Shown: positions 18,577-27,177 of the stretch, piece after piece
Layout of the letters: each line of letters opens with the position of its first letter
How positions within the stretch are numbered: the first letter of the stretch is position 1
Source: Ereboglobus luteus
Lineage (GTDB): Bacteria; Verrucomicrobiota; Verrucomicrobiia; Opitutales; Opitutaceae
Reading direction: 5' to 3'
Assembly: GCF_003096195.1 (NCBI RefSeq)
Contig: NZ_CP023004.1
Location: 1,530,501 to 1,594,500 of the forward strand
Length of the DNA: 64,000 nucleotides
Translations under genes and position numbers: made by a program
The notes under the pieces: generated by a model
Told to the model about the DNA's origin: nothing
Database searches by the model: none
Seen by the model: only the letters and a program-made list of their open reading frames with translations

Positions 18577-19254
18577 ATGTCTCTCGCGCCTCCAGCTCCC
18601 CATCGCGCCACCATCGAACACCAAGTTCGCCGCGCGCTTTATGAGCGACTCGGACAACCGATGCCCAAGACCGTCCGCGCGCCCAATCCGCTTCTCGTAA
18701 ACGTCTCCGCGCGCCATTGCCACCTCACCCCGCAGGCGGTCGAAATCCTTTTCGGCAAGGGCCACACGCTCACGCCGATGAAGTGGCTGTATCAAAAGGA
18801 CCAATACGCCGCCAAGGAGGCCGTCACGCTCATCGGTCCGCGCTCGCGCGTCATCTCGAATCTCCGCATCCTCGGCCCGTGCCGCGACCTCAACCAGGTC
18901 GAGCTCGCATTCACCGACGCCATCTCGCTCGGCTTTGAAATTCCCGTCCGCAACTCCGGCAGCATCAAGGACACGCCCGGCTGCATGTTGATGGGGCCCG
19001 CCGGATTTCTCGAATTGCCCGTCGGCGTGATTCGCGCCGCGCCGCACGTGCACATGCACCCGGACGACGCCGCGTTTTACCGCGTTAAAAACGGCGATTA
19101 TATGAAACTCCGCGTCGGCGGCGATTGCGGCGTAACCTTCGACCGCATGTTCGTGCGCGTCTCGCCTGATTTCAAACTCGAGGTCCACATCGACACTGAC
19201 GAAGCCAACGGCTGCGGCCTCGGGCCGAACACGCCGTGCGAGTTGCTGAAGTGA
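18577..19254 (+). CDS. pduL: BMC phosphotransacylase (PduL type)
   Basis: 225 residues. Two PTAC domains carry the zinc-binding motifs VSARHCHL (H47, H49) and HVHMHPDDA (H157, H159, H161). It converts acyl-CoA plus phosphate to acyl phosphate plus CoA, recycling CoA inside the compartment. The first 27 residues, before the catalytic core, form a short amphipathic helix (RATIEHQVRRALYERL) that looks like an encapsulation peptide. It opens the BMC locus and supplies substrate to the acetate kinase homologue at 20105. Confidence 0.94.
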   Translation: MSLAPPAPHRATIEHQVRRALYERLGQPMPKTVRAPNPLLVNVSARHCHLTPQAVEILFGKGHTLTPMKWLYQKDQYAAKEAVTLIGPRSRVISNLRILGPCRDLNQVELAFTDAISLGFEIPVRNSGSIKDTPGCMLMGPAGFLELPVGVIRAAPHVHMHPDDAAFYRVKNGDYMKLRVGGDCGVTFDRMFVRVSPDFKLEVHIDTDEANGCGLGPNTPCELLK

Positions 19255-19262
19255 TTTAACGC

Positions 19263-19298
19263 CCGATACTACTCGCTACCCGCTACTCACTACCCGCC
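19263..19298. repeat. Reiterated actacccgct-type word
   Basis: About four degenerate copies of a ctacccgcta-like word fill the start of the gap between pduL and the first BMC-H gene. No complementary partner was found nearby. Confidence 0.65.
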
Positions 19299-19352
19299 AC
19301 TTTTCCCAAACCATCAACCACAACCCAAACCTAAAACAACACACACAATCCC

Positions 19353-19622
19353 ATGAGCGAATCTCTCGGAATGATTGAAACCAAAGGCTACGTCGGCGCG
19401 GTCCAGGCCAGCGACGCGATGGTCAAGGCGGCGGGCGTTACGCTCGTCAAGCAAGTGCAAATCGGCGGTGGCCTTGTCACCGTTCTCGTCAAGGGCGACG
19501 TCGGCAGCGTAAAAGCCGCCGTGGACGCCGGAGCCGACGCCGCGAAACAAGTCGGCGAGCTCGTCTGCGCCCACGTCATCGCCCGTCCCCACGCCGAACT
19601 CCTCAAGCAATTCGGCATCTGA
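19353..19622 (+). CDS. BMC-H hexameric shell protein (first)
   Basis: An 89-residue single pfam00936 domain: [25 protein letters not shown], the central pore-loop region [25 protein letters not shown] and the terminal [10 protein letters not shown]. It forms the hexagonal tiles of the compartment facet, whose central pore passes substrates. It is followed at 68 bases by a second BMC-H gene. Confidence 0.96.
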   Translation: MSESLGMIETKGYVGAVQASDAMVKAAGVTLVKQVQIGGGLVTVLVKGDVGSVKAAVDAGADAAKQVGELVCAHVIARPHAELLKQFGI

Positions 19623-19690
19623 AGCGCGCGAACCACGACGCCAACAACAACAAACTCTAAACACCAAACCCTAAACTCATTTTTATCACC

Positions 19691-19969
19691 ATGGCTCAAG
19701 AAGCACTCGGCATGATTGAAACAAAGGGATTCTGCACGCTCGTCGAAGCTGCGGACGCCGCCCTCAAAGCCGCCAACGTCACCATGACCGGTTACGAGGC
19801 GATCGGATCCGGCCACGTCGCGGCATTCTTCCGCGGCGACGTCGCGGCCCTCAAGGCCGCCATCGACGCCGGCGCTGAATCCGCCCGCCGCGTCGGCGAC
19901 ATCGTCGCCGTCCAGGTCATCCCGCGCCCCCACGAAGATATCGGCGCGCTCGGCAAGTGGATTGCGTGA
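19691..19969 (+). CDS. BMC-H hexameric shell protein (second)
   Basis: A 92-residue pfam00936 domain ([26 protein letters not shown] ... [11 protein letters not shown] in two blocks). It differs from its neighbours in the pore region ([16 protein letters not shown]), which suggests a different pore. It is one of three BMC-H paralogues in this locus. Confidence 0.96.
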   Translation: MAQEALGMIETKGFCTLVEAADAALKAANVTMTGYEAIGSGHVAAFFRGDVAALKAAIDAGAESARRVGDIVAVQVIPRPHEDIGALGKWIA

Positions 19970-19972
19970 AGT

Positions 19973-20104
19973 AATTTTCGATTTGGCAGACTGTCGGCCT
20001 GCGGCCTCGAAACGATTGCGCGCTACCGCGCGCGGTCGAAATAGGGGTGGGAGCGGCAGCTCCCAATCGAAAATCGAAAATCGAGAATCCAAAATCGAAA
20101 ATCC
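19973..20104. repeat. Inverted aatcgaaa word repeat upstream of acetate kinase gene
   Basis: A left arm near 19973-19986 (aattttcgatttgg) pairs with 20063-20074; the right side then continues as reiterated aaaatcga words up to the last base before the acetate kinase ATG. Inside lie a perfect small hairpin (gggagc...gctccc, 20050-20065) and a GC-rich gcgcgctaccgcgcgc stem. No recognisable ribosome-binding site precedes the ATG: the repeat occupies its place. Confidence 0.75.
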
Positions 20105-21316
20105 ATGAACGTTCTCGTCGCCAACCTCGGATCGACCTCGTTTAAATACCGCCTCTACGCCATCGACGGCGCGGAAGCGCGCCTGCTCGCGCGCGGCGGT
20201 TTTGAGCGCGTCACCGATCACGGCGCGGTCATTGACCAGGCGATGAACGAGCTCGCCGCGGCCGGTCACAAGACAATCGACGCCGTCGGTTTCAAAACCG
20301 TGCTCGGCGGCGACATCACCGGCTGCCTCCTCGCCGACGAAAAGGTCGAGCAGGCGCTCCTCGCCACCGCCGACCTCGCGCCCGCGCACAATCCGCCCTA
20401 CGCCGCGGGCATTCGCACATTTCGCGAACGCCTGCCCGCAGTGCCGCGCGTCGCGCTTTTCGAGACGGCGTTCTACCAATGGGTGCCGCCCAGCGCGCAC
20501 CGCTACGCCGTTCCCGAGGAGTGGTATCAAGCCGGCATCCGCCGTTACGGTTTCCACGGGGCGAGCCATAAGTTTGTCGCCGAACGCGGCGCCGAACTTC
20601 TCGGCCGCGACGACATCGCCCAAAAAGTTCGCGACCTCTACATCGCCGGCCCGCAATCCTCTGGCACTCTGGCCTCTGGCCTTCTGGCTTCTGGTCTCCG
20701 CGTGATTTCGTGCCACTTGGGCGGATCGAGTTCCGTGACCGGCATCCGCGACGGCGTTGCCATTGGCACCAGCATGGGGCTTAGCCCGCAGTCCGGCCTT
20801 CCGCAAAACAACCGCGTCGGCGATCTCGATTCCGGCGCGATTCCCTGCGCGATGCGCCGTCTCAAACTCTCGCTCGAGAATGTCGAAAAACAACTCACCA
20901 AGGAATCCGGACTGCTCGGCATTTCCGGCGTGAGCAACGACGTGCGCGACATCAAGGCCGCCGCCGACAAAGGCGACGCCCGCGCCCAACTCGCGCTCGA
21001 TGTATTCATACATTCGATACGCCACTGGGTGGGCGCCTTCTGGCTCGAAATGGGCGGTTGCGACGCGCTCGTTTTCACCGCCGGCATCGGCGAAAACAAT
21101 TCCTGGCTCCGCGCCGCCGTGTGCGAAAACCTCGCCGGACTCGGCCTCGTGCTCGACCCCGCGAAAAACGCCGCCAACGCCACCGAGCAAAACCTCGCCG
21201 CCGCCGATTCGCGCACCCAAGTGCTCGTCATCCCCGCCAACGAGGAACTCGTCGTCGCCCGCGAAACCGCCCGGCTTTTGCAAGCAAAAGCCGGAAGAGT
21301 GAATGGTGAAGGGTGA
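20105..21316 (+). CDS. Acetate/propionate kinase family protein with repeat-derived insert
   Basis: 403 residues of the acetokinase (ASKHA) family. The N-terminal phosphate motif is [33 protein letters not shown], the [16 protein letters not shown] stretch and [13 protein letters not shown] are the substrate and nucleotide motifs. It makes ATP from acyl phosphate produced by PduL. Between ELLG (about 167) and VISCHLG (200), family members have about 10 residues. Here about 30 are present, including [14 protein letters not shown], which is encoded by a reiterated ctctggcct word. The last residues (VNGEG) are also made by a word repeat. Confidence 0.93.
   Translation: MNVLVANLGSTSFKYRLYAIDGAEARLLARGGFERVTDHGAVIDQAMNELAAAGHKTIDAVGFKTVLGGDITGCLLADEKVEQALLATADLAPAHNPPYAAGIRTFRERLPAVPRVALFETAFYQWVPPSAHRYAVPEEWYQAGIRRYGFHGASHKFVAERGAELLGRDDIAQKVRDLYIAGPQSSGTLASGLLASGLRVISCHLGGSSSVTGIRDGVAIGTSMGLSPQSGLPQNNRVGDLDSGAIPCAMRRLKLSLENVEKQLTKESGLLGISGVSNDVRDIKAAADKGDARAQLALDVFIHSIRHWVGAFWLEMGGCDALVFTAGIGENNSWLRAAVCENLAGLGLVLDPAKNAANATEQNLAAADSRTQVLVIPANEELVVARETARLLQAKAGRVNGEG
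20660..20694. repeat. Reiterated tctggcct word inside acetate kinase gene
   Basis: Four to five copies of a 7-9 base word (tctggcac, tctggcc, tctggcct, tctggct, tctgg) stay in frame and encode a Ser/Gly/Leu/Ala-rich loop. The word has the same style as the intergenic tracts in this window, but here it sits within a coding sequence. Confidence 0.8.
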
Positions 21317-21384
21317 ATGGTGAAAACAAACCTAAGACAACCCGCCACAGTTCTCCTGACTCCTGTATTCTGACTCCTGACTCC
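21296..21384. repeat. Two reiterated words: gtgaatg and gactcct
   Basis: 21296-21326 holds three gtgaatggtga-type units and encodes the acetate kinase C-terminus. 21353-21384 holds three ctcctgact units before the third BMC-H gene. A second tract of the gactcct word lies at 25961-25993 upstream of the aldolase gene. Confidence 0.75.
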
Positions 21385-21429
21385 TTTTTTTCTTCAACCA
21401 CAACAATCAACCAACCAACAAAAAACATC

Positions 21430-21723
21430 ATGGCACAATCCGCCCTTGGACTCCTCGAAACCCGTGGCCTCACCGCGCTCGTCGCCGGTGTGGACGCGAT
21501 GCTCAAATCCGCCAACGTCAAGCTCGCCGGCCCGATGAAACAGGTCGGCAACGCGCTCGTCACCGCCGTTGTCACCGGTGATGTCGCCGCCGTCAAAGCC
21601 GCCGTTGAAGCCGGCGCCGACGCCGCGCGCACCTACGGCGAAGTCGTCAGCGTGCAAGTCATTGCCCGCCCCCACGAAGACGTCGCCACCGTGCTCCCGA
21701 AGGCAGCAACCGCGAAAAAGTGA
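21430..21723 (+). CDS. BMC-H hexameric shell protein (third)
   Basis: 97 residues from the ATG at 21430, a single pfam00936 domain ([21 protein letters not shown], then [15 protein letters not shown] and VIARPHEDV). A lysine-rich tail (KAATAKK) extends beyond the domain. An upstream in-frame start at 21313 lies in the repeat region and is rejected. Confidence 0.96.
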   Translation: MAQSALGLLETRGLTALVAGVDAMLKSANVKLAGPMKQVGNALVTAVVTGDVAAVKAAVEAGADAARTYGEVVSVQVIARPHEDVATVLPKAATAKK

Positions 21724-21755
21724 TTTTTCGCGGTAAATTCCAATAGCCAATACTC

Positions 21756-21808
21756 AAATTCCAAAGGAACAGCCGCGCGCAAACCGCGCGCCACCTTCTT
21801 TGGAATTT
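21756..21808. repeat. Imperfect palindrome of ccaaattcca word
   Basis: Outer arms aaattccaaagga (21756-21768) and tctttggaattt (21797-21808) enclose a GC stem (cgcgcgc/gcgcg). Reiterated ttggaattt words continue on to about 21860. The word is the same as in the arms bordering the S23 ORF at 54581-55059, so this may be an empty counterpart of that element. Confidence 0.75.
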
Positions 21809-21910
21809 GGAAATTGAAAATTGGAATTTTTTTGGAATTTGGCCGCTGGAATTTGGAATTTTTCCACTGTCATTTTCACGAACAACAGCAACCCAAACGC
21901 CCACCGCACC

Positions 21911-22210
21911 ATGTTTCTCGCACGCGTCATAGGCTCAGTGGTCTCGACCAAAAAGGACGACACCATGAAAGGCCGCAAACTCCTCGTGCTTCGCCCGGTA
22001 TTTCCCGACGAGGCAAACCCGACCAAACTCAAACCCGGCGGCAGCACAGTGGTGGCGGTTGACGCCCTCGGCGCGGGCGCGGGCGACCTCGTGCTCTTTT
22101 GCCAGGGCAGCTCCGCGCGCATGACCACCGGCATGAAAACACTTCCCATCGACGCCGCCATCGTCGGCCTCGTCGACACCGTCGAGGTGCTCGGTAAAAA
22201 CGCAGCGTAA
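21911..22210 (+). CDS. BMC-P pentameric vertex protein (first)
   Basis: A 99-residue EutN/CcmL-type protein: FLARVIGSVVSTKKDDTMKGRKLLVL, then VAVDALGAGAGDLVLFCQGSSARM and AIVGLVDTVEVL. Pentamers cap the vertices of the shell. The ATG at 21911 begins the conserved domain; upstream sequence is repeat. Three BMC-P genes occur in this locus. Confidence 0.95.
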   Translation: MFLARVIGSVVSTKKDDTMKGRKLLVLRPVFPDEANPTKLKPGGSTVVAVDALGAGAGDLVLFCQGSSARMTTGMKTLPIDAAIVGLVDTVEVLGKNAA

Positions 22211-22279
22211 TATTCCGTCGATCGTCGAACGGCTCATTTTTCCCCTCCGCAACAAAATAGAAAACAGGCAAAACGCATT

Positions 22280-23778
22280 ATGAAAAAACGGCACATTACC
22301 CCGATCGTTGCATTCATCGTTGCCGCAATATGCCCCGCCGCCTCGCTTCTCGCGCAAGAGCAATCGGCGCGCTTTCTGCTCACCGCCGAGGCCGAAATCC
22401 TCGCGCAAATCCCGCCGCCGCCCGCACCCGGTTCCCCCGCGGACATGGCCGATATGGAAACGCTTTACCAAGTGCAGAAGAGCCGCACGCCGGAGCTGCT
22501 CGCGCGCGCCGAGCGCGTCAGTTCGCAAGACATCATGTCGCCGGGCGCGCTCGTGTTTGGATGGGAATTCAACAGGCAAAACCTCCCCCGCACGGCGGAG
22601 ATATTGGAGCAGGCATACGTTGAGCACCGCCCCGCCGTCCTTGCCTCGAAAAAACAATGGGGCCGCGTGCGCCCCTACAATCGCGGCATCGGCATCACGC
22701 CCTGCGTGGAAATCGTGCCGAAGGACGAATCCTACCCAAGCGGGCACTCCGCCGAAAGCGGCCTCCTGGCGATTCTCTACAGCGAGGCGATGCCCGAATA
22801 CAAAAACCTTTTCATGGAGGATGTGCGCGAAACCACTTGGGGCCGCATCATCGCCGGCGTGCATTACCCGAGCGACACCCAGGCCGGATGCCTGCTCGGT
22901 TTCACCATCGCGAAGGAAATGCTGAAAAATCCGCACACCAAAAACGCGATCAAGGAAATGCGCGCCGAGATTCTTGCGTTTCTGGAAAAGCATCCCGAGG
23001 CCGTAATGATCTCCGGCGTCCGCTCCGCTGGTGCCACCGCCGCGGAAATCGCCGCGCGCCCGGCGACAAAGGCGATCCGGATGCATTCACACAACGACTA
23101 CAGGCAAAAGCGTCCCTTCTACCTGGCGTATTCCCAGCACGCGGATTCCATCGAGGCGGACATTTACTCCACGCCCGTTCCCGGCGAACTGCGCGTGGCC
23201 CATGACAAGGAGGAAGTGCCCTCCGCCCCTCGCTTGACGAAACCTACATCCGCCCGCTCGTCGAGGCGTTCAGGCAAAACGGCGGACGCCCCTGGAGCGG
23301 ATCGGAAAAACAACTCACCCTGTTGATCGACCTGAAAACCTCCGACACCAACACGCTGGACAGGCTGGTTGCCAAATTGAGAAGACACCCCGATGCGTTC
23401 GACCCCGGCGTCAATCCGCGCGCCGTGCGCGTGGTGCTCACCAGCTCCGCCCCGCTCGCCGAGCGCTTTGGCAATTATCCGGCGTTTATCTTTTTTGACG
23501 GCTCGCACGCAAACTACACCCCGGAGCAGTTGGCGCGCGTTTGCATGATCAGCTACAACTTCAAAAAACTGTCGCGTTGGAAGGGCAAGACGCCGCTGCC
23601 GGACGAAGACCGCCTGCGCCTGAGCGAGACGATCAAGAAAGTCCACGCGCTCGGAAAGCCCGTCCGTTTCTGGGGCGCGCCCGACACCGAAACCGCGTGG
23701 AAAACGCTCCTCGAACTCGGCGCCGATTATGTGAACACCGACAAACCCGAAGCCTGCGCCGCCTGGCTCCGAAAATAA
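22280..23778 (+). CDS. Secreted PAP2 phosphatase fused to a GDPD/PI-PLC-like domain, frameshifted
   Basis: A signal peptide (MKKRHITPIVAFIVAAICPAASLLAQ) opens the protein. Residues about 60-240 are a class A acid phosphatase/PAP2 domain: KKQWGRVRP, YPSGHSAESG, and GRIIAGVHYPSD give all three motifs. From about 270 a second domain starts with MHSHNDYRQKRPF and SIEADIY, as in phosphodiesterases of the GDPD/PI-PLC type, and continues in another frame (LTLLIDLKTSDTN ... LGADYVNTDKPE). Adding one C at 23227-23230 joins both parts into about 499 residues. A periplasmic enzyme between two BMC genes is unexpected. Confidence 0.85.
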
Positions 23779-23814
23779 TCACCAACGAGAAAAACAACAA
23801 ACGCACTTTTACCC

Positions 23815-25278
23815 ATGGCATTACAAATCGACGAAAATCTAGTCCGCTCAATCGTCAGCGAAGTCGTGCGCAACATCCGCTCCGGCGCCACCGCATCCGC
23901 TCCGGCCGCCGCGCCTTCCGCTCCCGCAATCGTCAGCTCCTCCGGCCCCGCATACGGTGTGTTTCAGGACGTGCCGACCGCCGCCGCCGCCGCGCAAAAA
24001 GGCTACGAGCAACTCCGCGCAAAAGGCGTCGCCGCGCGCAAGCAAGTTGTCGACATCATCAAAAAACTCGCCATCGCCAACGCCGATGCCTGGGGCAAAT
24101 TCGAGTTCGAGGAAACCAAGATCGGGCGCCTCGAGCACAAGATCGGCAAACTCCACCTCGTCCCCCTCGTGCCCGGCGTCGAATGGCTGCGCCCCTACGC
24201 GCTCAGCGGTGACCACGGCCTCATGCACGAGGAATACACGCCCTTCGGCGTCGTCGCGGCCATCCTCCCCGTCACGCACTCCGTCCCCACGCTCTCCGGC
24301 AACATCATCAACGCCGTCGCTGCCGGAAACTCCATCCTCTTCAACCCGCACCCCGGCGGCGCGCGTTCCGCGGCCCTCGCCATCCGCGCCTACAACCAGG
24401 CCGTGCAAGCCGCCACCGGCATCGAAAACCTCATCTGCACAATCGAGAAACCCACGCTCGAATCGTTCGACGCCATCTGCAAATCCCCGCTCGTAAATCT
24501 GCTCGTCGTCACTGGCGGCCCCGGCGTCGTCAACGCCGCCATGAAATCCGGCAAGCGCGCCATCTGCGCCGGCCCCGGCAACCCGCCCGTGCTTGTTGAC
24601 GACACCGTTTGCCCCGAGAAAGCCGCCAAGGACATCATCCACGGCTGCGGCTTCGACAACAACCTGCTCTGCATCGGTGAAAAACAAGTCTTCGTCCTCG
24701 ACAAAGTCGCCAACGCGCTCATCCGCGGCCTCGAAAAAGCCGGCGCCGTTCGCCTCCTCCCCGCGCAAGTCGAGAAACTCGCCAGGGAAGTTTTCACCAT
24801 GAAACCCGACGCCGGCGGCTGCTCGCACCCCGTGCTCAACCGCGAACTCGTTGGCAAAAACGCAAATGTCCTCGCCGCGCGCGCCGGCCTCAACCTCCCC
24901 GAGGCCACGCCCATCCTCATCGGCGAAACCGACGCCGATCACCCCTTCGTGATGGAAGAGCAAATGATGCCCATGCTCCCCATCGTCCGCGTGAAATCGT
25001 TCGAGGAAGGCGTCGCCCTCGCGAAAAAATCCGAGCACGGCTACAAGCACTCCTCGATCATCCACTCGCTCAACGTCGATCGCATGACTGAAATGGGCCG
25101 CGCGATGGACACGACGCTCTTCGTGAAAAACGGCCCCAGCACGACCGGCCTCGGCCTCGACGGCGAAGGTTACCTCAGCTACTCGATCGCAACGACAACC
25201 GGCGAAGGCATCACCAACCCGCAAACCTTCACAAGAACCCGCCGCTGCGTCCTCGTCGACGCGCTGAAGATTTATTGA
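23815..25278 (+). CDS. BMC CoA-acylating aldehyde dehydrogenase
   Basis: 487 residues of the EutE/PduP family. The catalytic cysteine is C286 in FDNNLLCIGEKQ; LPVTHSVPTLSGNIINAVAAGNS and VVTGGPGVV are cofactor motifs. It oxidises the compartment aldehyde to acyl-CoA with NAD+ (lactaldehyde to lactyl-CoA if the substrate assignment holds). The N-terminal 22 residues form an amphipathic helix (LVRSIVSEVVRNIR) followed by an Ala/Pro/Ser-rich linker, a classic encapsulation peptide. Confidence 0.95.
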   Translation: MALQIDENLVRSIVSEVVRNIRSGATASAPAAAPSAPAIVSSSGPAYGVFQDVPTAAAAAQKGYEQLRAKGVAARKQVVDIIKKLAIANADAWGKFEFEETKIGRLEHKIGKLHLVPLVPGVEWLRPYALSGDHGLMHEEYTPFGVVAAILPVTHSVPTLSGNIINAVAAGNSILFNPHPGGARSAALAIRAYNQAVQAATGIENLICTIEKPTLESFDAICKSPLVNLLVVTGGPGVVNAAMKSGKRAICAGPGNPPVLVDDTVCPEKAAKDIIHGCGFDNNLLCIGEKQVFVLDKVANALIRGLEKAGAVRLLPAQVEKLAREVFTMKPDAGGCSHPVLNRELVGKNANVLAARAGLNLPEATPILIGETDADHPFVMEEQMMPMLPIVRVKSFEEGVALAKKSEHGYKHSSIIHSLNVDRMTEMGRAMDTTLFVKNGPSTTGLGLDGEGYLSYSIATTTGEGITNPQTFTRTRRCVLVDALKIY

Positions 25279-25341
25279 GAACCACTGCACGATCTGTCCG
25301 CGCAGACCGATCCGACAAATCAGGTCGATTTTCCATCACCC

Positions 25342-25614
25342 ATGAACCTCGCCCGCATAGACGGAACCATAATCGCCTCCGCATGCCATCCCAGCATGCG
25401 TGGCACGCGCACCGTCATTTGCCAGCCGCTTGATGAAAACGGCAACGACATCGGCAACCCCGTTCTCGCAATCGACACCCTTGGCGCGGGTCTTCACCAA
25501 CGCGTCCTCATCAGCACCGACGGCTCGCGCACCCGCGAAATCGTCCGCGACAAACACAGCCCGCTCCGCAACCACATTCTCGGCGTCGTGGACGATAAAG
25601 GAGGAAACACCTAA
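25342..25614 (+). CDS. BMC-P pentameric vertex protein (second)
   Basis: A 90-residue EutN/CcmL-type protein: NLARIDGTIIASACHPSMRGTRTVIC, then LAIDTLGAGLHQRVLISTDGSRTRE and HILGVVDD. Its stop overlaps the start of the next BMC-P gene (TAATG), implying translational coupling of two different pentamer subunits. Confidence 0.95.
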   Translation: MNLARIDGTIIASACHPSMRGTRTVICQPLDENGNDIGNPVLAIDTLGAGLHQRVLISTDGSRTREIVRDKHSPLRNHILGVVDDKGGNT

Positions 25615-25937
25615 TGCGCCTCGGCACAGTCATCGGCCGCGTCACCATGACGCTTCAGGAACCCATCTACAAAGGCGGGCGCGTCCTCCTTGTGCAACCG
25701 CTTGGCCGCGCCGATATCGCCGCGCTCTCCAACGCCAAACTCCAAACCCAAACGGTGCCAAAACTCGCCAACGTTTCCACGCTCGTCGCCTACGATCAAC
25801 TCGGCGCGGATATCGGCCACATCGTCGGTTTCACCGAGGGAGCCGAAGCCACCGCGCCCTTCACCGCCGACGCCCCCGTTGACGCCTACATCGCCTGCAT
25901 CGTCGACCAAATCGACTACCATCCACCCAAAAGCTAA
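25614..25937 (+). CDS. BMC-P pentameric vertex protein (third)
   Basis: A 107-residue EutN/CcmL-type protein: MRLGTVIGRVTMTLQEPIYKG, then LVAYDQLGADIGHIVGFTEGAEAT and AYIACIVDQI. It has an insertion after the second strand (IAALSNAKLQTQTVPKLAN) compared with the other two. It starts within the stop codon of the second BMC-P gene. Confidence 0.95.
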   Translation: MRLGTVIGRVTMTLQEPIYKGGRVLLVQPLGRADIAALSNAKLQTQTVPKLANVSTLVAYDQLGADIGHIVGFTEGAEATAPFTADAPVDAYIACIVDQIDYHPPKS

Positions 25938-25960
25938 TTCTAAAAACGCGATGGCATTTC

Positions 25961-25993
25961 CTCCTGACTCCTGACTCCCGCATTCTGACTCCT
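25961..25993. repeat. Reiterated ctcctgact word
   Basis: Three to four copies of the same word as at 21353-21384, in the gap before the aldolase gene. The remainder of the gap (25994-26044) is an AT-rich run of ctaaa words. Confidence 0.7.
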
Positions 25994-26044
25994 TTCCTTA
26001 ATTTTTAACACTAAACCAAAAACTCTAAACTAAACTCGCACACC

Positions 26045-27154
26045 ATGGCACAATTCCTCACAGCACGCGACGTCGAGAAACTCATTCGCAACGGCCAGCC
26101 CGTCCCGGCCGATGCCCGCCTCACACCCGGCGCGCACGATTATCTCCGCGACCACGGCCACTCCAAGCTCAACGCCGCCGCCAAGTCCGGCTCCGCCGCT
26201 TCCGGCTACGCATCCGCGCCCGTCGCGGGCATCCCCGGCAAAAAATACGACCCCATCGTTCCCGACTACGAATACAAATGGACGCCCGGCACCGACCCGA
26301 AGACGCCCGCTGAAATCGCCGCGTTCTTCAGTTCGCCCGCCATCGTCGCCATCAAGCACCGCATGGTCGACATCGGCCAGCGCATGTGGGCTCGCAACTA
26401 CACCGACGGCAACGGCGGCAACCTCACCGTGCGCGTTGGCGACAACCTCGTGCTCTGCACCCCCACGCTCATCTCAAAAGGTTTCATGAAGATGGAGGAC
26501 ATCTGCCTCGTTGACATGGACGGCAAGCAACTCGCCGGCGCGCGCAAACGCACCAGCGAATGCATGACGCACATCGCGATCATGAAACGCCAGCCCCTCT
26601 GCAAATCCTGCTGCCACGCGCACCCCCCGCACGCCACCGCGTTCGCCGTCGCGAAAGTGCAGCCCCCCACCTGCCTCATTCCCGAGGCCGACATCTTCCT
26701 CGGTAAAATCGCCATCGCCCGCTACGAAACCCCCGGCTCACAACAAATGGCCGACACCGTCGGCGAAGTCGGCAAGGACAACCAGTGCGTCCTCCTCGCC
26801 AACCACGGCGTCATCACCTGGGGCAAGGACATCGAGGACGCGTATTGGAAAATGGAAAATGCCGACGCCTATTGCCAGACTGTCTGGGTAGCCTCGCAAC
26901 TCGGCGGCGAACTCGGCTCCGGCGTGGGCGGCTCGAACGCGCGCGAATTCATCAAAATCCGCAAAGCCCTTGGCATGCCCGACAACCGCGAAGGCCTCAA
27001 GGAATGCGAGCTTTGCGACAACAGCGAATTCCGTCCCGGCGTGATGTGCCAGGTTCCCGACGCCGCTCCCGCGGAGCCAAGCGCGAACCCCGAAGTCGAG
27101 GCCCTCGTGCAACGCCTCACCGGCGAAATCATGAAACAACTCGGCGCGAAATAA
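26045..27154 (+). CDS. BMC class II aldolase (fuculose/rhamnulose-1-phosphate type)
   Basis: 369 residues. The class II aldolase domain (about 95-300) carries the zinc ligands E172 (in SECMTH), H191 and H193 (HAHPPHATA) and H254 (LLANHGVITWG). It splits a deoxyhexulose phosphate into dihydroxyacetone phosphate and lactaldehyde. It is longer than free aldolases: a 90-residue N-terminal region (TARDVEKLIRNGQPVPADAR) and a C-terminal amphipathic helix after a Pro/Ala linker (VEALVQRLTGEIMKQL) both resemble BMC-targeting extensions. It closes the BMC locus. Confidence 0.93.
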   Translation: MAQFLTARDVEKLIRNGQPVPADARLTPGAHDYLRDHGHSKLNAAAKSGSAASGYASAPVAGIPGKKYDPIVPDYEYKWTPGTDPKTPAEIAAFFSSPAIVAIKHRMVDIGQRMWARNYTDGNGGNLTVRVGDNLVLCTPTLISKGFMKMEDICLVDMDGKQLAGARKRTSECMTHIAIMKRQPLCKSCCHAHPPHATAFAVAKVQPPTCLIPEADIFLGKIAIARYETPGSQQMADTVGEVGKDNQCVLLANHGVITWGKDIEDAYWKMENADAYCQTVWVASQLGGELGSGVGGSNAREFIKIRKALGMPDNREGLKECELCDNSEFRPGVMCQVPDAAPAEPSANPEVEALVQRLTGEIMKQLGAK

Positions 27155-27177
27155 TCGCGCGCCGAGCGTCGTCCGTT

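Noticed and set aside
19973-20104. A riboswitch or small RNA upstream of acetate kinase
   Set aside because: The structure is explained by word repeats and a simple hairpin; no known riboswitch core is seen.
19388-21283. A 630-codon minus-strand frame across BMC-H and acetate kinase genes
   Set aside because: It runs antisense through three real genes and two repeat tracts; GC-rich codons simply avoid stops in this frame.
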